Below, in pieces: positions 1 to 7,507 of a stretch of DNA of 64,000 nucleotides. Positions within the stretch are counted from its first letter, which is position 1. Each line of letters opens with the position of its first letter. Both the position numbers and the translations under genes were made by a program. Source of the DNA: Anaerotardibacter muris (GTDB lineage: Bacteria > Actinomycetota > Coriobacteriia > Coriobacteriales > Eggerthellaceae); assembly GCF_943192915.1 (NCBI RefSeq), contig NZ_CALPCD010000008.1, positions 18,721 to 82,720 on the forward strand, written 5' to 3'. The notes below the pieces were generated by a model. It searched no databases, was not told the origin of the DNA, and saw only the letters and a list, made by a program, of their open reading frames with translations.

Positions 1-69
1 ATCACCACCAAGGGTGTTGACTACTGGGTCGATAGCAATGGCAAGTGGGTCAAGGGCAAGACGCGCTAA
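1..69 (+). CDS. C-terminal end of a cell-wall-binding repeat protein (partial)
   Basis: The window opens inside a reading frame that ends with TAA at 67-69. The 22 visible residues (GVDYWVDSNGKWVKGKTR at the end) have the aromatic Tyr-Trp and Gly-Lys-Trp pattern of choline-binding/cell-wall-binding repeats, like the repeats of the complete protein at 1226-3544. I infer that it is the tail of a paralogous surface protein. Nothing can be said about its N-terminal domains. No hairpin terminator is visible directly after it; the next structure is the palindrome at 92-128. Confidence 0.7.
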   Translation: MTTKGVDYWVDSNGKWVKGKTR

Positions 70-91
70 GATCTTCTTTGAATAAAGTCTC

Positions 92-129
92 TAATAACGC
101 TTTACGTTATTAACGTAAAGCGTTATTAT
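92..129 (+). promoter_or_regulatory. Promoter-operator of the higBA module, a 37-bp perfect palindrome
   Basis: Two 18-bp arms (92-109 and 111-128) are perfectly complementary around a single T at 110. Inside lie a -35-like TTTACG (101-106) and, 17 bp later, a -10-like TATTAT (124-129). Initiation 7 bp past the -10 falls on the A of the ATG at 136, and no ribosome-binding site precedes that ATG, so the message is probably leaderless. A symmetric site over the promoter is what an autoregulating HigA/HigB complex would bind. The palindrome could also act as a terminator for the upstream gene, but it has no T-run. Confidence 0.65.
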
Positions 130-135
130 TTCGTT

Positions 136-414
136 ATGATACTTTCGTTTAAAGATAAGGATACTGAAGAGCTTTCACAGGGAAGGCGAGTTAAAAGATT
201 TGTTCCTATAGAGCGTGTTGCCTTGCGTAAGATCAGACAACTGCAGATCGCAGAAACGCTTGAAGACTTGCGTATTCCACCTGGCAATAGGCTTGAGCTG
301 TTAAAAGGTTCGCGGAAAGGCCAACACAGTATCAGAATAAACGACCAGTATCGTATTTGCTTCAAGTGGACTGAGGCTGGCGCACGAGACGTAGAGATAA
401 CGGATTACCACTGA
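136..414 (+). CDS. higB: HigB/RelE-family toxin (ribosome-dependent mRNA endonuclease)
   Basis: This 92-residue protein has the size and layout of HigB (RelE/ParE superfamily) toxins. Near the C-terminus it has the segment GQHSIRINDQYRICFKW followed by VEITDYH, the usual HigB ending with a conserved basic, aromatic and histidine patch. Family knowledge: such toxins cleave mRNA on the ribosome and are neutralised by the downstream HigA. The toxin precedes the antitoxin, as is typical for hig loci. The first codon lies about 7 bp after a -10 box and has no Shine-Dalgarno sequence, which suggests leaderless translation. It ends one base before the antitoxin's ribosome-binding region, so the pair is coupled. 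Confidence 0.88.
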   Translation: MILSFKDKDTEELSQGRRVKRFVPIERVALRKIRQLQIAETLEDLRIPPGNRLELLKGSRKGQHSIRINDQYRICFKWTEAGARDVEITDYH

Positions 415-424
415 GGTGATGAGC

Positions 425-754
425 ATGGGTAAGGTTGAGTATTACATAACACCAATTTCTCCTGGTGAATTGCTAGAGGAAGAATTTTTGAAACCTCTTG
501 GGATCACGAAGTATCGTCTGGCGAAAGAGATTGGTGTCCCGGCTGGCAGGATCGGTCAGATTATCGCCAATAAGCGTTCTATTACCGCCGATACAGATTT
601 GCGGCTTTGCCGGTTCTTTGGTTTGTCTGACGGCTACTGGCTTCGCGCTCAGGTTGCTTACGATATCGATAAGACTGCCCATGAGCTTTCAGAGACTTTG
701 AATAATATCGTTCCGCTAGCGGATAGAAAAGAGGATTTTCTTGCGGTTTCTTAA
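425..754 (+). CDS. higA: HigA-family antitoxin, XRE-type helix-turn-helix
   Basis: A HigA-type protein of about 109 residues. After PISPGELLEEEFLKPLGI comes the helix-turn-helix (KYRLAKEIGVPAGRIGQII), then the family segment SITADTDLRLCRFFG. The role is to bind and neutralise HigB and to repress the operon by binding DNA, very likely the palindrome at 92-128. Start choice: GTG 416, ATG 419 and ATG 425 are all in frame. The GAGGTGA at 413-419 is correctly spaced only for ATG 425, so I chose that. The ribosome-binding site overlaps the higB stop codon, giving tight translational coupling. Confidence 0.88.
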   Translation: MGKVEYYITPISPGELLEEEFLKPLGITKYRLAKEIGVPAGRIGQIIANKRSITADTDLRLCRFFGLSDGYWLRAQVAYDIDKTAHELSETLNNIVPLADRKEDFLAVS

Positions 755-777
755 TTGAAGCTAAAGAGGAGGCTTTA

Positions 778-1098
778 ATGAACAATAAAGACAGAAAAGA
801 ACGTTTAGCACGTTTAGCCGAAGCAGAGAAGCGCATTAAAGAGAATTCGAAATTCATGAAACCGATTTCAGGCGAGGAGAATTTGGCCGATGTGATTAAG
901 AAGGCGAAAAAGAAGAAAATCAATATATGCTTAGCCTCAGAAAGTAAAGAGGATCGCCTGAAAAAGTTAGAAATAGCGCACAAGAACATTGCTAAAAGAT
1001 CCAAGAAAATGAAAAAGTGTTCGATTCCTGTTGGGGACTTAATAGAGCAGGCAAAGGAAGAGCGCTTGAAAGAATTCTTAGCACTGGAAGAAGATTAG
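778..1098 (+). CDS. Lysine-rich protein with an internal duplication, third gene of the higBA operon
   Basis: This 106-residue, strongly charged and probably helical protein has no family I recognise. It consists of two repeats of about 40 residues. The first begins KERLARLAEAEKRIKENSK and the second EDRLKKLEIAHKNIAKRSK; each continues into a short turn (ISGEENLADVI in one, IPVGDLIEQA in the other) and a basic or acidic tail. It lies 23 bp after higA with a good AGGAGG site (767-772) and shares the terminator at 1104-1133, so it is probably co-transcribed. It could be an accessory or second antitoxin or a DNA-binding partner; that is inference only. Confidence 0.75.
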   Translation: MNNKDRKERLARLAEAEKRIKENSKFMKPISGEENLADVIKKAKKKKINICLASESKEDRLKKLEIAHKNIAKRSKKMKKCSIPVGDLIEQAKEERLKEFLALEED

Positions 1099-1103
1099 CG
1101 ACT

Positions 1104-1133
1104 AAACCCTCGTTCGAGTGAGCGAGGGTTTTT
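1104..1133 (+). terminator. Rho-independent terminator of the higBA operon
   Basis: A 9-bp perfect stem (AAACCCTCG 1104-1112, CGAGGGTTT 1123-1131) is followed by further Ts to 1133. It sits 6 bp after the stop codon of the third gene. Confidence 0.85.
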
Positions 1134-1225
1134 CATTGCATGTTCGGTATTTGCTTTGTAATAGGGGCTGGCATTCGATAAGATGGAAATAACTTTTTCT
1201 GCACCCCCCGTGTTAGGAGTTTGAA

Positions 1226-3544
1226 ATGCACTACGAAACCGTACTCTCCAAAAAGGACACCATGGGAGGGGGTGTTGCTTCCAGGGCATCGTTTTCCGTA
1301 AAGTTCAGTATATTCATTGCTGTACTGTGTTTAGCAGCTGCTGCGCTTGTTTCTGCTGCTACTGGCTCGATGGCCTATGCCGAAGAGTCTAACACCATCA
1401 CTAAAGAGGTTAATGGCGTCACCTACACCTTCCTTCCTGCTGAAGAAGAAGGAGTAAATTATGCTGACATCATCGGTATGTCGAGCAATTCAGCTGACGT
1501 TAAGGTTCCAAATGCTATCGTGATCGAAGATGAGGGCACGACTGAGCCACCTACAACAACTGATCCTGACACGCCAACCGAACCTAGCGATGGAGGCGGC
1601 GATGACGATAGCCTCTCTACCGCGGAGGACACGACCTACATCGTGCGCAGCATTACTTTGGGATCCGATCTTGGCAACATCAAGTCTATCGATCTGAGTG
1701 AGTGCTCTTCTTTGGTCATGTTCGCAAATGGCGGAATGGAGCTCGAATCGCTCAAGGTGGCTGGTTGTTCGAACTTGACCGAGCTGTCCATGGGGTTTGC
1801 GAAGCTCAGCTCTCTCGATCTGACAGGCTGCATAAAACTTCAAACGCTCACCATCAATAACAATGCATTGACTGCGTTGGATGTTTCGCCGTGCAAGAAC
1901 CTTGAATATCTTACTTGTGGCGGAAACCAGCTTACGCAGCTTACGCTCACAGGTTGTACCGCACTTAATCGAATCACCTGTGAGAACAATGCTCTGACCA
2001 CCCTTGACCTTAGGGGACTGAGCGCACTCGAATCGCTCGATTGCCAGAACAACAAGATCGCATCGCTCGATCTGTCTGCTGTTCCAGCTCTTCAGGATCT
2101 GAACTGTTCTCAGAATGAGCTTACTGCTCTTGATATCAGCAAGAACCCTGCACTTACATACCTGGATTGCGAAAAGAACAAGATCGCTGATACTGCTGCT
2201 ATTGATGCTTGGCTTGCTATTGATGGTCACGAAGGCTCGGCTGGTGATCAGGATGTGACGAAGCAGCCTGAACCCACTGATCCCGATGATGGTAAAGAGC
2301 CTGAGCAGGGTGGCGATAACTCTGGTGATGGCGACAATAACGGAGATAACTCCGGCAATAATAACGGGGATGACAAAGACCCTGAACAGGGCGGCAACAA
2401 CTCTGGTGACAACAACAATTCCGGTGATGGCGACGGTAATGGCGACAACAGCGGAGACAACAAGGACCCAGAACCCGCCAATCCGCCTACGGGCAAGTGG
2501 ATCCATGGCTCCAAGGGCTGGTGGTACAGCTATGGCGACAGCAAGTGGGCAGTGGGTTGGCTGAAGCTTGACTCTGGCACTTACTATCTGGATGCCAACG
2601 GCTGGATGGTCACTGGTTGGCGCGAGATCGAGAACACCTGGTATTACTTTAATAATCCTAATGGCGACATGAAGACTGGCTGGGTGAAGCTCAAAGGTGT
2701 TTGGTATTACCTGAACCCTGCTGATGGCAAGATGCTCACAGGCAAGCAGGTCGTGAAGGACAAGACCTACTTCCTTAAAGACAGCGGTGCTATGAAGACT
2801 GGCTGGAACAAGGAAGATGGCATCTGGTATTACTACAACAGCCCCAACGGCGACATGAAGACTGGTTGGATCAAGCTGAAGAACATCTGGTACTACCTCG
2901 ATCCTACCGATGGCGCTATGAAGACGGGCCTGTTCAGCGATGGCAAGGCCAAGTACTTCGCCGATGCTTCTGGTGCTATGAAGACTGGCTGGCAGAAGGT
3001 CGATAACAAGTGGTATTTCTTCAATACTTCTGGTGCTATGAAGACTGGTTGGGTGAAGAGCAAGGACCTGTGGTATTACCTCAGCCCTGAAGATGGCGCG
3101 ATGCTCACTGGTAAGCAGGAGATCGACAAGAAGACCTACTTCCTGAAGGATTCTGGCGCCATGGTAACGGGTTGGAACAAGGAAGAGGGTATTTGGTACT
3201 ACTATGATGCTTCTGGCGCTATGGCTACGGGTTGGACCAACGTCAAGAACGATTGGTATTACCTGGATCCGCAAAGTGGCACCATGACCATCGGCTGGTA
3301 TGACGACAACGACGCTAAGTATTACTTCTCGTCTCTAGGCAACATGCAGACTGGTTGGAAAGAGATCGACAGCAAATGGTACTACTTCGATGAATCGGGT
3401 GTTATGCAGGTAAGCAAGTGGGTCGGCGATTACTACGTTGGCTCCACGGGCGTCATGGCAACCGATGCGTGGGTCGACAAGGACCAGTTCTATGTTGGCC
3501 CTGATGGCAAGAAGGACACCACTAAGGTGAAGGACGCCGCTTAA
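1226..3544 (+). CDS. Secreted leucine-rich-repeat protein with 16 cell-wall-binding repeats
   Basis: The 772-residue product has a basic N-terminus, a hydrophobic stretch (about 25-50) and a likely signal-peptidase site after AYA near residue 52. Residues ~140-335 are leucine-rich repeats of the L..LDCS.N.LT.LD type; residues ~345-425 are a low-complexity Gly/Asn/Asp linker. Residues ~428-770 hold 16 choline-binding-type repeats (W.....WYY....G.M.TG). Repeats 3-8 (465-588) and 9-14 (589-710) correspond one to one, so a six-repeat block was duplicated. Family knowledge: such repeats anchor proteins non-covalently to cell-wall polymers; the LRR part would mediate adhesion or ligand binding. The start is supported by AGGAG at 1215-1219. 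Confidence 0.85.
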   Translation: MHYETVLSKKDTMGGGVASRASFSVKFSIFIAVLCLAAAALVSAATGSMAYAEESNTITKEVNGVTYTFLPAEEEGVNYADIIGMSSNSADVKVPNAIVIEDEGTTEPPTTTDPDTPTEPSDGGGDDDSLSTAEDTTYIVRSITLGSDLGNIKSIDLSECSSLVMFANGGMELESLKVAGCSNLTELSMGFAKLSSLDLTGCIKLQTLTINNNALTALDVSPCKNLEYLTCGGNQLTQLTLTGCTALNRITCENNALTTLDLRGLSALESLDCQNNKIASLDLSAVPALQDLNCSQNELTALDISKNPALTYLDCEKNKIADTAAIDAWLAIDGHEGSAGDQDVTKQPEPTDPDDGKEPEQGGDNSGDGDNNGDNSGNNNGDDKDPEQGGNNSGDNNNSGDGDGNGDNSGDNKDPEPANPPTGKWIHGSKGWWYSYGDSKWAVGWLKLDSGTYYLDANGWMVTGWREIENTWYYFNNPNGDMKTGWVKLKGVWYYLNPADGKMLTGKQVVKDKTYFLKDSGAMKTGWNKEDGIWYYYNSPNGDMKTGWIKLKNIWYYLDPTDGAMKTGLFSDGKAKYFADASGAMKTGWQKVDNKWYFFNTSGAMKTGWVKSKDLWYYLSPEDGAMLTGKQEIDKKTYFLKDSGAMVTGWNKEEGIWYYYDASGAMATGWTNVKNDWYYLDPQSGTMTIGWYDDNDAKYYFSSLGNMQTGWKEIDSKWYYFDESGVMQVSKWVGDYYVGSTGVMATDAWVDKDQFYVGPDGKKDTTKVKDAA

Positions 3545-3571
3545 TACGCGATCCAAAAACTTGGTCTATCG

Positions 3572-3610
3572 AAACGACCCCTGTTCGTCACGAGCAGGGG
3601 TCGTTTTATT
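3572..3610 (+). terminator. Rho-independent terminator of the LRR surface-protein gene
   Basis: A perfect 12-bp stem (AAACGACCCCTG 3572-3583, CAGGGGTCGTTT 3595-3606) with an 11-base loop runs into a short T-rich tail. It lies 27 bp after the stop codon. No T-run follows on the minus strand, so it serves mainly the plus-strand gene. Confidence 0.85.
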
Positions 3611-3618
3611 CAGAGGAA

Positions 3619-3737
3619 GGGGGACAGGTCCAAAACTGTCCGGGACAGAAAGGGGACAGGCCAGACATCCCATTTGGTAGTTCCGGCCTGTCCCCAAAGT
3701 GTCCGGTACAAAATGGGACCCGTCCCCAAACTGTCCG
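3619..3737. repeat. Dispersed palindromic intergenic repeat, copy 1
   Basis: The gap between the convergent surface-protein and ATPase genes holds a large imperfect palindrome. Its core arms are GGGGACAGGCC (3652-3662) and GGCCTGTCCCC (3685-3695), surrounded by recurring GGACAGGTCC, AACTGTCC and AAGTGTCC motifs. The left half recurs almost base for base at 15207-15250 and the right half at 15464-15483; degraded relatives lie at 7356-7500 and 29085-29125. It looks like a REP/BIME-type repeat of convergent and 3' intergenic regions. Confidence 0.7.
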
Positions 3738-3738
3738 T

Positions 3739-5622
3739 CTATTTTACTTTCAGAGTGCGCATGGCATTTAAGATGGCGATCACGGAAACGCCCACATCAG
3801 CGAAGATCGCCTCCCACATGTTAGCTAAGCCGAAGGCAGCCAGTACCAGCACCAGCAGCTTCACACCCAACGCGAAGATGATGTTCTGGTAGACGATGCG
3901 CACGGTCTTGCGCGAGATATTCACGCCGTCAGCCAAGCGTGAGAGCTTGTCGTCCATGAACACCACGTCGGCCGCTTCGATAGCGGCGTCAGAACCCATA
4001 GCGCCCATAGCAATGCCCACATCGGAACGGATCAGCGCGGGTGCATCGTTGATGCCATCACCCACGAACGCCACCTTCTCGCCGTTTTTAGCGGCTTCCA
4101 GATAGCTTCGCAGGAAGTCTATCTTGCCTTCGGGTAGCAATCCCGCATGGTATTCGTCCAGCCCTGCCACCTTGGCGATGTGTGCCGCCACTTCCTCACG
4201 GTCGCCTGTGAGTATAACGGTGCGCTGAACGCCCAGTTCCTTGATGCGTTGCAGCGCCGAGACCGAGTCGTCCTTGATGGTGTCTTCCACCTCGATAGAG
4301 CCGCGGTAAACCTCATCGACAGCCACATGTAACACGGTGGTCTTGGTATCGTTCATAGCCGCATCGATGCCATTGGCTTCCATCAGGCGGGCATTGCCTG
4401 CTAACACTACCTGGCCGTCGATGATGCAGCGGATGCCCTGACCTGCGATCTCGGTAGTCTCGCTTACCAGGTCCAGATCGAGCGGTGCTTCATGTTCCTT
4501 GCGAATGGAAAGCGCAATGGGGTGGTTCGAGTAAGCCTCAGCCATAGCGGCGATGCGCAGCAGCTCTTCGGAGCTGATGCCTACTGGCGAAATGCGGCTG
4601 ACCGAGAAGGTGCCCTTGGTGATGGTGCCCGTCTTGTCGAACAGGATGGTCTTCACCTTGGAAAGCGCTTCGAGATAGTTGCTTCCCTTGATCAGGATGC
4701 CCTTCTTCGACGCGCCGCCGATGCCGCCAAAGAAGCTCAGCGGCACAGAGATGACCAGCGCACACGGGCAGGAAACAACCAGGAATACCAGCGCGCGTTG
4801 GATCCAGTCGGTCCACTCGAAGTTCGTGAAGAACGGCGGAACGATGGCTATCACCAACGCGAGCAAGCACACGATGGGCGTGTAGTAGCGTGCGAAACGC
4901 GTGATGAAATTCTCCATCGGTGCTTTTTCGGATGCTGCGTCTTCGACCAGCTCGAGGATCCTGCTGACAGTGGAGTCGTCGAATTCCTTGGTGGTCTTCA
5001 CGTAGATGGTGCTGGAAAGATTGATCGAGCCTGAAGCGATGGTGTCGCCCGTGAATACGTTGCGCGGGAACGACTCACCCGTAAGGGCAGCGGTGTCCAG
5101 CTCGGTCTCACCTTCGACGATGATGCCATCGAGCGGTACGCGCTCGCCTGGGCGCACCACGATAACGGTGCCGACCTCTACTTCGTCGGGGTTCACGGAT
5201 TCTATTTCGCCATCGCGTTCGATGAAGGCCTGTTCAGGGCAGATGTCCATCATCTCGCTGATGGAATCGCGCGATTTGTTCACAGCGTAGTCTTCGAACA
5301 GGTCGCCGATCTGGTAGAAGAGCATTACCGCCACAGCTTCGGGGAATTCAGCAAGGCAGAGCGCGCCGATGGTGGCAACGCACATGAGGAAATTCTCGTC
5401 GAAGATGTGACCAGCTTTGATGTTTCGCGCAGCCTTGGCCAGCACGGGGTAGCCCAGCACCAGATAAGGAACTAGGAAGATAGCGAGCATGATGAAAGGG
5501 TAGGGCAGCGCGCTCTGAAGCGGCTCGAGCGCAGGGCTTGCGAGCGCATCAGTGATGACAGCTGCTACGAACAAGGCAGCGCCTATGGCAACGCGGATGA
5601 TCTCTTTCTTTCTTTTGCTCAT
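3739..5622 (-). CDS. cadA: Zn/Cd/Pb-exporting P1B-type ATPase without N-terminal HMA domain
   Basis: This 627-residue P-type ATPase begins with membrane helices rather than a metal-binding domain. It shows the CPC transmembrane motif (VVSCPCALVIS, about residue 285), the phosphorylation motif DKTGTIT with Asp329, the TGES-type actuator motif (ALTGES), and GDGINDAPAL before the final helices. CPC plus these motifs places it in the ZntA/CadA group, which exports Zn2+, Cd2+ and Pb2+ at the cost of ATP. The HMA domain usually fused at the N-terminus is encoded separately by the next upstream gene (5673-5894). A SmtB-type repressor gene and operator head the cluster. The start has AAGGA upstream. 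The symbol follows the family; copper is unlikely given the repressor type. Confidence 0.88.
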   Translation of the reverse strand: MSKRKKEIIRVAIGAALFVAAVITDALASPALEPLQSALPYPFIMLAIFLVPYLVLGYPVLAKAARNIKAGHIFDENFLMCVATIGALCLAEFPEAVAVMLFYQIGDLFEDYAVNKSRDSISEMMDICPEQAFIERDGEIESVNPDEVEVGTVIVVRPGERVPLDGIIVEGETELDTAALTGESFPRNVFTGDTIASGSINLSSTIYVKTTKEFDDSTVSRILELVEDAASEKAPMENFITRFARYYTPIVCLLALVIAIVPPFFTNFEWTDWIQRALVFLVVSCPCALVISVPLSFFGGIGGASKKGILIKGSNYLEALSKVKTILFDKTGTITKGTFSVSRISPVGISSEELLRIAAMAEAYSNHPIALSIRKEHEAPLDLDLVSETTEIAGQGIRCIIDGQVVLAGNARLMEANGIDAAMNDTKTTVLHVAVDEVYRGSIEVEDTIKDDSVSALQRIKELGVQRTVILTGDREEVAAHIAKVAGLDEYHAGLLPEGKIDFLRSYLEAAKNGEKVAFVGDGINDAPALIRSDVGIAMGAMGSDAAIEAADVVFMDDKLSRLADGVNISRKTVRIVYQNIIFALGVKLLVLVLAAFGLANMWEAIFADVGVSVIAILNAMRTLKVK

Positions 5623-5672
5623 GATGGTTCCTTGAGGGGTAGGGCTTGGCGTGGGCTCAGTTTGGTTGCGGT

Positions 5673-5894
5673 TTAGCGACCCAAGATCACGCAGTCGTCT
5701 TCATAAGAGGTGATGATCTTCTGCGCTTGGTCCAGGATGGGTTCGATGTTGTCGGTAGAGGTTTCGATCTTCAACTTCGAGGTCATGAATACCACCTGGG
5801 CTTTTTCTACACCGTCGAGCCTGTTGATGTCAGCTTCCATCTGTGCAGCGCAGTTGGCGCAACCGAGGTTTTCGAGCTTGTAGGACTTCTTCAT
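5673..5894 (-). CDS. Stand-alone heavy-metal-associated (HMA) domain protein
   Basis: A 73-residue ferredoxin-like HMA domain with the metal-binding loop GCANCAAQ (residues ~15-22; the usual pattern is GMTCxxC). It most likely binds Zn/Cd through the two cysteines and delivers the metal to, or regulates, the P-type ATPase encoded 50 bp downstream, replacing the missing N-terminal domain of that pump. It lies between the repressor gene and the ATPase gene on the same strand, so one transcript probably covers all three. An AAAGGA site precedes the ATG. Confidence 0.85.
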   Translation of the reverse strand: MKKSYKLENLGCANCAAQMEADINRLDGVEKAQVVFMTSKLKIETSTDNIEPILDQAQKIITSYEDDCVILGR

Positions 5895-5939
5895 GACGGG
5901 TTCCTTTCAAAGAGGGACGATTCTTTGCGCGGGAGCGCT

Positions 5940-6293
5940 TTATTCACAAATATGGGTAAGGCCCTGCAAGAGCATGGTGTAAACATGATCGTCGGCCAGG
6001 GAATAGGTAACGTTCTTGCCGTCGCGCGTGAATTTGACCAGGCGGGCTTGTTTCAGCACGCGCAGCTGATGAGACACCGCACTCTGGGAAACGCCGATGG
6101 TGGTGGCGATGTCGCCAACGAAGAGCCCACCGTTCATCAGGGCATAGAGGATCTTGATGCGGGTGGTATCACCAAAGGTCTTGAACAGATCGGCCAGGTC
6201 GTAGAGCAATTCTTCGTTGGGCATCTCGCCATCGTTCAAGTGTTTGAGCGCATGCTCTGCAGCTTCATGGTTATGGGTGTGTTCGATTTCCAT
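5940..6293 (-). CDS. ArsR/SmtB-family metal-responsive repressor with an alpha-5 zinc site
   Basis: A winged-helix repressor of 117 residues. It has a His-rich N-terminus (EHTHNHEAAEH), a recognition-helix region VSQSAVSHQLRVLKQ, and a C-terminal helix DDHVYTMLLQGLTHICE. There the residues D, H, H and E have spacing 0, +2, +13 and +16, exactly the alpha-5 zinc site of SmtB/CzrA-type sensors. The cysteine of the alpha-3 cadmium site (ELCVxDL type) is replaced (LFVGDI). I infer a Zn-responsive repressor that releases the operator at 6303-6330. An in-frame ATG at 6308 lies inside that operator; ATG 6293 has a TAGGA site and was preferred. Confidence 0.87.
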   Translation of the reverse strand: MEIEHTHNHEAAEHALKHLNDGEMPNEELLYDLADLFKTFGDTTRIKILYALMNGGLFVGDIATTIGVSQSAVSHQLRVLKQARLVKFTRDGKNVTYSLADDHVYTMLLQGLTHICE

Positions 6294-6302
6294 TTCACGT
6301 CC

Positions 6303-6352
6303 TAACATATGAACATCTGCTCATATGTTAGCAAATGGAGTGATGGTGTCAA
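6303..6352 (-). promoter_or_regulatory. Promoter and SmtB-type operator of the metal-efflux operon
   Basis: On the minus strand, TTGACA (6352-6347) is separated by 16 bp from TAACAT (6330-6325). Over the -10 and start region lies a perfect 10-bp inverted repeat, TAACATATGA (6303-6312) and TCATATGTTA (6321-6330), with an 8-base spacer. This matches the family operator pattern ATATGAACA...TGTTCATAT of ArsR/SmtB repressors, so bound repressor would block RNA polymerase. Confidence 0.8.
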
Positions 6353-6416
6353 TACGCGAAGGAAGATTTTTCAGGCGATTTTAGAAGTGCTTGCTAAGCG
6401 ATAGTGCACGAGAAAG

Positions 6417-7259
6417 TTAGTTCTTCTTCTTGGAGTAGATGAACCAATACATCATCCCAACGAACAGGGCACCGCCCACGATGTTACCTGGCACGGTGGC
6501 AGACCAATTGTAGAGCGCGCCCACCATATTCACGGTAGCGGGGTCGATACCAGCAGGGGCAATGCCAAGCGATGCGAGCAGCGCACCCATGGGAAGGAAG
6601 AACATGTTAGCAACGCAGTGCTCGAAGCCGCAGGCAACGAATGCGGTGATGGGGAAGATAACGGCCAAGATCTTATCGGTGACGGTCTTCGAGGCGTAGG
6701 CCATCCAAACGCCCAGGCATACCAGGAAGTTGCACATGATGCCCTTGGCAAACAGCGCCAACCAGCCAGCATTCATCTTGCCAGCAGCTACGCTCACCAT
6801 AGTCTGGCCCACCTGGCCGCCGTTCATGTTGGGCATTTCGGAAAGGAATACGATTCCTACGATAACGAGCGATCCGATGAAGTTGCCGATGAAGACCACG
6901 ATCCAGTTCTTCCAGACCGCGGACCATTTGATGCGCTTGCTGGCAGCGGTCATCACTATCATGGTGTTGCCCGTGAACAGTTCAGCACCTGCAACAACCA
7001 CCAGGATAAGGCCAAGGCAGAACAGGAAGCCACCCAGTACGCGTTGGATGGCGAAGGGAAGGTTCGGGTCACCTACCACCAGGGTGAAGAACATCGCACC
7101 CATGGAGATGAAGGCGCCGGCCATCAGTGAGAGCATGAAGCTGCGCGCGAACGACATCTCGGTCTTGGTAACGCCAAGATCTTCGGCTTTTTGCGTGACC
7201 TGCGCAGGGGTGAGCGCTTCAGTGTTGGGAGCGTTGATGATGATCTCTTCCTGTGCCAC
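6417..7259 (-). CDS. Formate/nitrite transporter (FNT/FocA-NirC family)
   Basis: The product has about 280 residues and six or so hydrophobic segments. Family signatures are visible: AGAELFTGNTMIV in the second helix pair, KNWIVVFIGNFIGSL, and CGFEHCVANMFF with the conserved central His. FNT proteins are pentameric inner-membrane channels for formate, nitrite or hydrosulfide; the substrate cannot be decided from sequence alone. No pyruvate formate-lyase or nitrite reductase gene is adjacent. An upstream ATG at 7298 is in frame, but the GTG at 7259 has AAGGAG 6-7 bp before it and gives the usual family N-terminus, so it was chosen. Confidence 0.88.
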   Translation of the reverse strand: MAQEEIIINAPNTEALTPAQVTQKAEDLGVTKTEMSFARSFMLSLMAGAFISMGAMFFTLVVGDPNLPFAIQRVLGGFLFCLGLILVVVAGAELFTGNTMIVMTAASKRIKWSAVWKNWIVVFIGNFIGSLVIVGIVFLSEMPNMNGGQVGQTMVSVAAGKMNAGWLALFAKGIMCNFLVCLGVWMAYASKTVTDKILAVIFPITAFVACGFEHCVANMFFLPMGALLASLGIAPAGIDPATVNMVGALYNWSATVPGNIVGGALFVGMMYWFIYSKKKN

Positions 7260-7355
7260 GGAGACTCCTTCTTGATGCGTCTTCAACAACGCCCTCACTA
7301 TAACGAAGGCCCGCCAGTGCTTTGGCGAGCCTTCGAAACGCGGTGTGATTTAAAA

Positions 7356-7500
7356 GGGGACGGAGGCAAAAGCGTCCCGGATGCTTTTGTGACACTTTCG
7401 CTCCCGCCCCCGATTCGTCCCGATAGCGGCTTCATGTGGGACAGTTCCGCCCCCGTCCCCAAAACGGCATGTGTGGACAAAAAGGGCTACGCCCCCAAAT
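7356..7500. repeat. Dispersed palindromic intergenic repeat, diverged copy
   Basis: The roughly 250 bases between sufB and the FNT gene contain GGGGACGG (7356-7363), GCGTCCCGG, CGTCCC, GGGACAG and CCCGTCCCC blocks in both orientations, related to the repeat at 3619-3737 but more degraded. No gene is visible here. Confidence 0.5.
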
Positions 7501-7507
7501 TGTCTAC

